Shown: in pieces, positions 57,306 through 64,000 of the stretch | How positions within the stretch are numbered: position 1 is the stretch's first letter | Layout of the letters: every line of letters begins with the position of its first letter | Assembly: GCA_007858575.1 (NCBI GenBank) | Contig: CP042279.1 | Location: 4,652,501-4,716,500 of the forward strand | Length of the DNA stretch: 64,000 nucleotides | From: Streptomyces sp. WAC08241 | GTDB taxonomy: Bacteria; Actinomycetota; Actinomycetes; Streptomycetales; Streptomycetaceae | Direction of reading: 5' to 3' | Notes under the pieces: generated by a model | The model's input: the letters and a program-made list of their open reading frames with translations, nothing else | Told to the model about the DNA's origin: nothing | Databases searched by the model: none | Translations under genes and position numbers: made by a program

Positions 57306-58359
57306 ATGGATGGCATGGGGTGCGTTCGACGATCGGTCAGGTGCCGGCACCGGCTCCTGACGAGGCCTCGCGCGGGGCGGGGAGCGAGTCCGGCACGGCC
57401 GGGAAGGGCCCGGGGATCCGGTCGCGGCCCGCCGCAGGGCCGAGCGCAGGGCGGCCCGGATCACCTCGGGCGCGCGGGAGTTGGAGCAGCGGCTGACCGA
57501 TCTGCTGCGGGGCGGCCTGGCGGCGGCCGGACGGTTCGGGCAGGGCCTGTGGGAGGAGACGGCGGCCCGCATGGTCGACGCCCAGGCCCCGGGACTCGCG
57601 GGCCGGGTGCGGGAGTTGGGGCGATACCGGGCTCGGGACCGGGCTGGCCCGTGCGGCTCCTGGAGGAGTGCGCGCTGACCCACCTCCTCGACCGGGCGTG
57701 GCTGGCCGCCGACCGGCTGCCCGCGCCCTTCGCGACGACCGTGCGGACCCGGGTCGGCTCTCCTCCCCGGTCGCCGGAGCGCCGGTGCGCGACCACTGGC
57801 TCGTCCTCGCGCAGTACGACACGGGCGACACCCGGCTGACCACCCGGCGCGCCTGGCTGTACGGGACGACCGGCGGGCGCACGGCGCTCGTGCTCTCGTA
57901 CGGGGCGGCGGGCCGGGCGCCCGGTCTGTCCCTTCCCGTGGGCGCGGTGCTCGACGGCGAGTTGACCCCGCACGCCGGCTCCGGGCAGGTGCGGGCCGAG
58001 CCCGGCGAGCGCTTCGTCCCGGTCGCCGGTCCCGCGGCCCCGCCGCCGGGCGGCCCGGTCGGCGAGGCCCTCGACGCGTACGGACGCGCGCTGCGCGAGG
58101 ACCCGTGGCTGGACGCGTGGCCCGTGACGCTGAGCGGGGTCGTACCGGCACGGGCGGAGTACGGCTGGCAGCTCGCCGACGCGGACGGCCGCGAGGCGCT
58201 GCCCCTGACGTCCGGGGCCCGGTCCCACCCGGGCCTCTGGCGGCTCGTCGCCCTGTCCGGCGGCACTCCGGTGACCGTCTTCGGGGAGTGCGGGCACCGG
58301 GGTTCACCCCTCGCCGCCTGGTCGCCGGAGGCCCCGGCCGAGACGGTTCCCTCCTGTGA
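57306..58359 (+). CDS. SWIM zinc-finger-family protein lacking the SWIM finger
   Basis: The leader frame gives STIGQVPAPAPDEASRGAGS then ESGTAGK, which is how Streptomyces SWIM-finger proteins begin. The next 60 to 100 residues of the family, with the CxC...CxH finger, are absent. The text jumps to DPVAARRRAERRAARITSGA, RELEQRLTDLLRGGLAAAGR, AARMVDAQAPGLAGRVREL, RDHWLVLAQYDTGDTRLTTR and WLVALSGG-type LWRLVALSGGTPVTVFGECG. Breaks near 57325, 57420, 57625, 57765 and 58305. The stop is probably TGA 58357-58359. The family acts with DUF5691 and the MoxR-VWA genes; the finger would bind nucleic acid or protein. The loss may be a real deletion or an assembly collapse. Confidence 0.72.
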
Positions 58360-58426
58360 CCCCGTGACGCCCGCACGCCCCCGACCGACTGCCGACCACC
58401 CGTCACGGACCGCCCGGAGGAGCCCG

Positions 58427-60393
58427 ATGGACACCACCACGCCCCCTTCCGCCGGGGGTAGGACGAGAGTCGCGGCCGAGGCCGTGACCGACCGTGCCAC
58501 GGACGACGACGAGAACCGCACGACCGCCGGCCCCGACCGTCTCTGGGAGGAGCTGGTCACCTCGGCGCTGCTCGGGACGGACCGACGACCGCCCGCCGGC
58601 CTCACGCGCGCGGGGACGGGCGGTGGTGCGGGAAGCGGTGGCGCGAGGAGCGGCGACGCGGGGACGACAGCGCGGCGGGCGACAACGCGGCAGGCGGCAA
58701 CACGGCGGACGACAACGCGACAAGCGACAGCGCAACGGACGGCAACGCGACGAGCGGCGACACGGCGGACGGCGATACGGCGGACGGCAGCGCGACGGAC
58801 AGCAGCGCAACGGACGGCAGCACAACGGACGGCAACGCAACAAGCGGCAGCGCGGCGGACGACAGCGCGGCAGGTGGCGACCCGGCGGGTGCGGCCGCGG
58901 CGCTCGCGCTGCTCGACGCGGCCGCGCTGCACACCGTACGGCGCAGGGCGGGCTGCGCCCCGGGCCCGCCGCGCGCCTGCCGGAGCCCGCGCCGGAGGAC
59001 CCGCGCGCGCCGCTGCCCGAGGCGGCCCGGCGGCGCCTCGGCCAACTGCTCGCCGGCCGGACCGCGTCCTCGCCCGCCGGGCGGCGCGGCGCGGCGCCCG
59101 ACCTCGCCGAACTGCTCCCCCAATGGCTGGCGCTCGCCGACGAGCAGGGGTACAAGGCGCCGCCCGCCGCCCTGCCCGCGCTCCTCGACGCGGCCAGGGC
59201 CCGCACCGACCTGCGGGCCCCGGCCCTCCGGTTCGCGGGGCCGCGCGGGCTGTGGCTGGCCCGGCTCAACCCCGAGTGGAGGTTCGCCCTCCGCGGTACG
59301 GGGACGGCTGGCGCCCTCCCGTCCCCCGGGGACGCGGAGGCGGTGCGGGTCCTGTGGGACGAGGGCCTGTTCGCCGAACGGGTCGCCCTGCTCACCGCCG
59401 TACGGGACGAGGACCCGGCCGCCGGTCTCGCGCTCCTCGCCTCCACCTGGGCCGCCGAGCGGGCGGAGGACCGGCTGATGTTCCTCGACTCGCTGCGGGC
59501 CGGACTCTCCGACGTCGACGAGGAGTTCTGGAGGCGGCGCTCGACGACCGCAGCCGGAACGTCCGCGCCACCGCCGCCGAACTGCTCTCCGCCCTGCCGT
59601 CTCCGCCCTCGCGGGCGGATGGCGGACCGGGCCCTGACCTGCGTCGGCCCGGACCGGACGGCCGACGTGCCGACGATCGCCGTCGAGGCCCCGCACGAGT
59701 GCGACGCGGCGATGCGGCGGGACGGCGTCGTGGCGGTCCCGCCGGCGGGCCGGGGGAGCGGTCCTGGTGGCTGGGCAGGATCGTCGAGTCCGCGCCGCTC
59801 TCCTGCTGGCCGGCCAGGTTCGGGGGGCGCGGCCCGGAGGAGATCGTGGCCCTGCCGGTCGCCGACGAGTGGCGCGACGAGCTGCACGCGGCCTGGTGCC
59901 GGGCGGCCGTGCGGCAGCGGGACGCGGCCTGGTCGCGTGCGCTGCTCGGCTCGCTCGCGACCCCGCCCGCGACGGGCCCCGGCACCTCGTCGTTGGCCGA
60001 GCGGGCCCAGCTCCTGTCGATGCTGTGCCCGGAGGAACGGGCGCTCTGGGTCGCCCGGTTCGTCGCGGCCCACGGCCTGTCGGAGGCGTTCCAGCTCCTC
60101 GGCGTCTGCGCCGTGCCGTGGGCGGAGCCGCTCGGCGGGGCGGTGGTCGACGCCCTGGACATCGCGCGCGAGGCGGGGAGTTACCCGTGGAGCTTCAGCG
60201 GGTGATGGGCCTCGCGGAGCGCTGCCTCGCTCCGGAGGCGGCCCGGCACCTCGAACCCCTGACGGCCCGTCCGGACGAGGCGGAGGACGCCGTCCCCGGC
60301 GCGGGCGGCTACTGGTCGGAGGCCTTCCGGCGCCTGGTCGCCACGTTCCGCCTGCGCGCGTCGATACGCGCCGAACTCGCACCGCCCGCCTGA
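58427..60393 (+). CDS. DUF5691-family protein with a pentapeptide-repeat insert
   Basis: The start is ATG 58427 behind CGGAGGAGCCC. The N-terminal domain has LWEELVTSALLGTDRRPPAG. Then an insert of fifteen 5-residue units (58663-58887, units such as DGNAT, SGDTA, DGSAT) replaces the usual short linker. The domain resumes AAAALALLDAAALHTVRRRA, ELLPQWLALADEQGYKAPPA, LRFAGPRGLWLARLNPEWRF, HEAT-like ALDDRSRNVRATAAELLSAL, VALPVADEWRDELHAAWCRA and the C-terminus SEAFRRLVATFRLRASIRAE. Breaks near 58660, 59530, 59600, 59755 and 60200. About 655 residues. Unknown function; it is always found with SWIM-family and MoxR-VWA genes in Streptomyces as far as I recall. Confidence 0.85.
58663..58887 (+). repeat. 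Fifteen 15-base units encoding a (xx[D/S/N]A[T/A])n linker
   Basis: Each unit is five codons, typically GAC-GGC-AAC-GCG-ACG-like, giving Asp/Gly/Asn-Ala-Thr. Its A content is visibly higher than that of neighbouring coding DNA. It lies inside the DUF5691 gene. Confidence 0.9.
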
Positions 60394-60412
60394 GGACCGT
60401 ACGGATGACGAA

Positions 60413-60434
60413 GGGCCCTCCCGAAGGAGGGCCC
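60413..60434 (+). terminator. Hairpin terminator after DUF5691
   Basis: GGGCCCTCC-CGAA-GGAGGGCCC, a perfect 9-bp stem with a tetraloop, 20 bases past the stop. It is followed by two imperfect copies of GAGGGCCCCGGACAG (60428-60470). Confidence 0.85.
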
Positions 60435-60518
60435 CGGACAGCGAGGGCTCTGGACGAGGGCCCCGGACAGTGAGAGCCCCTGGGCGGTGAGGAGGCGAAA
60501 CCCTTCGCGTCCCGCGTA

Positions 60519-60925
60519 CTACGCGGCCACGCGGACGTTCGCGTTCACCCAGTCGACGATGGACGCCGTCGTCGCGCCCGGCGTGAAGATCTCCGCCACG
60601 CCCTTCTCCTTCAGCGGCGCGATGTCCGCCTCCGGGATGATGCCGCCGCCGAAGACCTTGATGTCTCCGCGTCGCGGTCCTTGAGCAGCTCCAGGACCTT
60701 CACGAAGAGCGTGTTGTGCGCGCCCGAGAGGATCGAGAGGCCGATCGCGTCGGCGTCCTCCTGGATCGCGGTGTCGACGATCTGCTCGGGCGTCTGGTGG
60801 AGCCCGGTGTAGATGACCTCCATGCCGGCGTCCCGGAGCGCTCGCGCGATCACCTTGGCCCCGCGATCGTGGCCGTCGAGACCCGGCTTGGCCACCACCA
60901 CGCGGATCGGACCGGTCACACCCAT
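60519..60925 (-). CDS. icmB: Isobutyryl-CoA mutase small (B12-binding) subunit
   Basis: The start is ATG 60925 behind GGAGGCAGTG. The cobalamin-binding signature is KPGLDGHDRGAKVIARALRD (D-x-H-x-x-G), with GLSILSGAHNTLFVKVLELL and, after one break near 60665, VFGGGIIPEADIAPLKEKGV. It ends ASIVDWVNANVRVAA. About 135 residues, the size of IcmB. The protein binds coenzyme B12 and pairs with a large subunit (IcmA), encoded elsewhere, to interconvert isobutyryl- and butyryl-CoA. This feeds valine catabolism and polyketide precursors. The assignment to IcmB rather than another mutase small subunit rests on size and isolation. Confidence 0.9.
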
Positions 60926-61227
60926 CACTGCCTCCACATGCGACCCCCGCGCCTCTTTGCCGGGGAGGTGAACGAACGTTATCCCCAGCATCCCGCAAGC
61001 GGCTGTTTCGCGGCAGCCACCGAGGGGAAATCACACGTGGGACATGTTCGCTCCGCACCGTCCCCGCTTCCGGGCCCTCCTCCTGGGCCCACCAGCCGCA
61101 GGCGGGACCGGTCGCGAAGGGAGCCGCGACGAGGTGCGCCGCGCCTTCCGTGCCGCCGTCCGTGCGGCGCGGGGCGCGGCGCACCGGCCACACCGTCCGG
61201 CCCCGCATGCCGTTCGGGAGGCCGGCC
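60926..61227. other. icmB / lipase divergent gap
   Basis: On the minus strand GATAACGTT near 60985 is a possible icmB -10. The rest is G/C-rich with a CGCCGCGCC / GGCGCGGGGCGCGGCG imperfect hairpin (about 61135-61185). No gene is seen. Confidence 0.35.
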
Positions 61228-62027
61228 ATGGAGTTCGCCAAGGTCACCACCCTGATGAAGGCCACCGCGCTCGAGCTGGCGATCCTCACCGGCCACCTCG
61301 TCCTCTACCCCACCGGGATCGTGGCCGAGCGCCTCGCCCCCGCCCCGCCCGACGCCTCCCCCGAGGGGCTCGCCCGGGGCAGGCGCCCCGTGCTGCTCCT
61401 GCACGGTTTCGTGGACAACCGCTCGGTCTTCGTCATGCTGCGCCGCTCCCTCGCCCGGCACGGCCGTGACGGGATCGAGACGCTCAACTACTCACCGCTC
61501 ACGTGCGACCTGCGGGCCGCCGCCGAGCTCCTCGGCCGCCGGGTGGAGGAGATCCGCGCCCGTACGGGGCACGCCGAGGTCGACATCGTCGGGCACAGCC
61601 TGGGCGGGCTGATCGCCCGTTATTACGTGCAGTGCCTCGGGGTGACGCACGGGTGCGGACCCTGGTCATGCTCGGCACCCCGCACGCGGGTACGACCGTG
61701 GCCCGGCTCGCCGCCGCCCATCCGCTGGTGCGGCAGATGCGGCCCGGTTCCGAGGTGCTGCGGGAGCTTGCCGGGCCCGCGCGCGGCTGCCGGACCCGGT
61801 TCGTGAGCTTCTGGAGCGACCTCGACCAGGTGATGGTGCCGGTGGAGACCGCCCGCCTCGACCACCCCGACCTGCTCGTGCACAACGTGCGGGTCAGCGG
61901 CATCGGCCACCTCGCGCTGCCCGTGCACCCGACGGTGGCCACCGGGGTCCGCGAGGCACTCGACGCCGACGGGCCCGGGGCCGCGACCGGACGGGGAGAG
62001 GAACCGGACGCGTCCTCCGTGGCCTGA
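61228..62027 (+). CDS. Alpha/beta-hydrolase, lipase type
   Basis: ATG 61228 follows GGGAGGCCGGCC; ATG 61207 in the same frame has no such site. An N-terminal hydrophobic stretch (LELAILTGHLVLYPTGIVAE) may be a membrane anchor. The catalytic core shows RPVLLLHGFVDNRSVFVMLR (oxyanion loop), AEVDIVGHSLGGLIARYYVQ with the nucleophile Ser in GHSLGG. After one break near 61650 come RTLVMLGTPHAGTTVARLAA and the His in RVSGIGHLALPVHPTV. This is the order of the triacylglycerol lipase/Lip class in Streptomyces. About 266 residues. Likely an extracytoplasmic or membrane-facing esterase. Confidence 0.9.
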
Positions 62028-62374
62028 CCGGGGCCGCCACCCCTGCCCGACCGCGCCGGCGGTGCCCCACGGGCGACTCGTAGACGTTTCGTGGACGCCT
62101 CGTGGTCACCCGTTCACACGACATCACCGACGAAGTCACCCCGTCGCCCGACCGCGCGACACCCCCGTTCGAACGTTTCTCGAACACAAGGCCAAAGCTG
62201 TCTCCGCGAGCTGGCGAAACACGACCGATTGCCCGTTTCCTACGCCCGCAAACCCCGCCGAAGATTGTCCGCCGCGCATACCGCCGGGTACAGTCGCGCC
62301 ACTGCTTACCCCCGGGACACCCCTCGTCGGGCCCGCCCCGGACTGGTCCTGCTGCCGAGGCGAGAGAGACGTTG
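62028..62374. other. M23 gene upstream region with promoter
   Basis: A -35 TTGTCC (62265-62270) and -10 TACAGT (62289-62294) with an 18-base spacer predict a leader of about 75 bases before GTG 62375. No ydaO-type riboswitch pattern is seen although M23 genes often carry one. The rest of the gap has no gene. Confidence 0.6.
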
Positions 62375-63976
62375 GTGAACGACCAGCACCCCCACGCCGG
62401 GTACGTCGGAGACGACACCCACACCACTGGCAGCTTCGCCGCAGACCCGTTGTTCGGCTCGTACCCGGGCGGTCAGGCCGACCACAGCGGCCAGTGGGAT
62501 CTCGGCCAGTACGGCACCAGCGACGCCCTCGGCACCACCGGGCAGTACGACACCAGCGGCCAGTACGACACGACCGGGCAGTACGACACCACCGGCCAGT
62601 GGGACGCCACCGGTCAATGGAACGTCGGGACTCCCGTCCACGGGACCACCGGTCCCTACGAGGGGTACGAGGGCTACGAGACCGGCGCGGCGCCGTACGA
62701 CACGACCGGGCAGCACGACACCACCGGCCAGTGGGACGCCTCCGCCTGGACCGAGGCGCAGCACGCCGGCCCGTACGAGACCGCCCACGCCGGCGCGTAC
62801 GCCGCCCAGGGCACGTACGGCTACGAGTCCTACGACGCCACCGGCCAGTGGGCCGCCCCCGTCTTCGCGACCGAGACCGGCGCCTACGACGCGACCGCGT
62901 GGAACCAGGCCGCCCCGGAGCCCGAGCCGGTCGTCCCCCACCAGTACACGCCGCAGGACGGGCAACTCGCCGAGCACGCGCCCGAGTTCTCCTTCGCGGA
63001 CGGCGAGGCCCGCGGGTCCCACGAGGCCGACGAGGCATACGGGGCCGACGAGGCTCACGAAACCTACGAGGCGTACGAGGCGTACGAGTCCCACGGGGCC
63101 GATGAGGTCTACGGGACCGACGAGGCCTACGAGTCCGGCGAGGAACCCCACGACGAGCCCGCCGTCGAGCTCCGTACCGACTCCCCCGCCGGCCGCCCCG
63201 CACGCCGTTCCTCCGGCGGCGGTCGCGGCCGTCGCCGTACCCCCGCCAAGCGGTCCGCGCTGCTGACCGTCGCCGTCCCCTCCGCCTGTGTCATGGGGGT
63301 CGCCGGCATCGCCGCCGCGTCCGTCGGCGGGCTCCCCGGCGCCGGTGCCGGGGGCGAGACGAAGGACAACACGACCGCGCTCGCCGCCGCCCCGGACGCG
63401 GTCGAGCCGGTCGCCGCCAACAACGCCTTCAACACCCAGCTCGACGCGCTCGACGCCGACGCCCGCGACTTCGGCAGCCGCGCCAGCCGCACCCAGGAGC
63501 GCATCGACCTCAAGGTCCGCCAGGCGGCCGAGAAGAAGAAGCGCGAGGAGGAGGCGATCCGCAAGGAGGCGATGCGCCCCAAGTTCGCGCTGCCGGTGAA
63601 GCTCCACCGCCTCAGCGCGCGCTTCGGCCAGTCGGGCGTCAACTGGATGTCCGTGCACACCGGCATCGACTTCCCCGTGTTCAGCGGCACGCCCGTGATG
63701 GCCGCGACGGACGGCACCGTCCGCACCCAGCTCAACAGCGCGTACGGCAACATGGTGATCGTGACCGCGCCGGACGGCACCGAGACCTGGTACTGCCACC
63801 TCAGCAGCGCCAAGATCCGCTCCGGCTCCGTGAAGGCCGGCGAGGTCATCGCGTACTCGGGCGACTCCGGCAACTCCACCGGCCCGCACCTGCACTTCGA
63901 GGTCCGGCCGGGCGGCGGTTACGCGATCGACCCGCTGGCGTGGCTGCGCAGCCACGGGCTCGACCCGACGAGCTGA
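62375..63976 (+). CDS. M23 (LytM) peptidase with long repetitive N-terminal domain
   Basis: An unbroken gene of 534 residues from GTG 62375. The first 260 residues are low-complexity and cytoplasmic: repeats of TGQYDTTGQWDATGQ (62500-62640), then an acidic stretch (EADEAYGADEAHETYEAYEA). A basic segment (RRSSGGGRGRRRTPAKRS) and a single transmembrane helix (LLTVAVPSACVMGVAGIAAA) follow. A coiled-coil lies outside (DLKVRQAAEKKKREEEAIRK). The C-terminal LytM domain has VHTGIDFPVFSGTPV (H-x-x-x-D) and GPHLHFEVRPGG (H-x-H), the zinc ligands. It is a wall-cutting or regulatory endopeptidase; the cytoplasmic repeats may link it to division proteins. Confidence 0.93.
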   Translation: MNDQHPHAGYVGDDTHTTGSFAADPLFGSYPGGQADHSGQWDLGQYGTSDALGTTGQYDTSGQYDTTGQYDTTGQWDATGQWNVGTPVHGTTGPYEGYEGYETGAAPYDTTGQHDTTGQWDASAWTEAQHAGPYETAHAGAYAAQGTYGYESYDATGQWAAPVFATETGAYDATAWNQAAPEPEPVVPHQYTPQDGQLAEHAPEFSFADGEARGSHEADEAYGADEAHETYEAYEAYESHGADEVYGTDEAYESGEEPHDEPAVELRTDSPAGRPARRSSGGGRGRRRTPAKRSALLTVAVPSACVMGVAGIAAASVGGLPGAGAGGETKDNTTALAAAPDAVEPVAANNAFNTQLDALDADARDFGSRASRTQERIDLKVRQAAEKKKREEEAIRKEAMRPKFALPVKLHRLSARFGQSGVNWMSVHTGIDFPVFSGTPVMAATDGTVRTQLNSAYGNMVIVTAPDGTETWYCHLSSAKIRSGSVKAGEVIAYSGDSGNSTGPHLHFEVRPGGGYAIDPLAWLRSHGLDPTS

Positions 63977-64000
63977 TCCACCCACTCGTACACGGAAGAG

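Noticed and set aside
62028..62374. c-di-AMP (ydaO) riboswitch before the M23 peptidase
   Set aside because: The expected conserved blocks are not present in the gap.

Overview
The window is high-GC actinobacterial chromosome, almost certainly Streptomyces. Third codon positions are nearly all G or C, GTG starts are common, and many promoters sit directly on the start codon (leaderless layout). The housekeeping order trpS - glyA - rocD - mdh - folD - purHN - sucDC - icmB matches, as far as I recall, the core arm of Streptomyces chromosomes. One feature dominates the reading: most genes, including essential ones (glyA, purH, purN, folD, mdh, sucC), are broken by single-base losses, usually in short G or C runs, while the protein families stay recognisable across the breaks. 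I therefore treat the breaks as consensus sequence errors rather than pseudogenes, and give whole-gene spans with the frame changes noted.

Layout. 1-4.2 kb: membrane protein fragment, divergent MarR/MFS pair, and a small-membrane-protein/DCC/TetR group with two TTGAAC palindromes at its promoter. 4.2-10.1 kb: peptide-binding lipoprotein-like protein, membrane metallophosphoesterase, SCO4848-type protein, D-Ala-D-Ala carboxypeptidase, YihY membrane protein. 10.3-17.2 kb: DprE1/DprE2-like pair, 2H phosphoesterase, trpS, glyA with a ZTP riboswitch, ornithine aminotransferase. 17.3-20.5 kb: secreted polysaccharide deacetylase under a DasR-like site, a YgiB/YgiC-like lipoprotein and ATP-grasp pair, a DMT-type membrane protein. 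20.5-26.5 kb: accessory block with a LuxR-type regulator, a small secreted peptide, a 93-residue unknown, and two secreted wall-type enzymes sharing tandem FG-GAP/VCBS repeats. 26.6-32.1 kb: BKACE enzyme, YunG-NUDIX fusion, then an XRE/TPR regulator divergent from a run of small genes including one with a TTA codon. 32.1-51.4 kb: MocR regulator/AhpD pair, coupled membrane genes, mdh, folD-DUF3017, DUF2079, purNH, DUF6350, an XRE/sigma-like protein, sucCD. 51.8-60.4 kb: an AAA(MoxR)-DUF5682-VWA operon facing a SWIM-family/DUF5691 operon. 60.5-64 kb: icmB, lipase, M23 peptidase.

The most interesting result is regulatory. Three start regions carry an exact TTGTCAGTGG followed by seven bases and a (T/C)ANNNT hexamer. 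That is the layout of the LexA-independent DNA-damage promoter (RecA-NDp/PafBC) of actinobacteria. Two of them drive the two halves of the MoxR-DUF5682-VWA / SWIM-DUF5691 locus and the third drives the YunG-NUDIX gene. This suggests that the whole poorly understood AAA/VWA locus is a damage-inducible unit.
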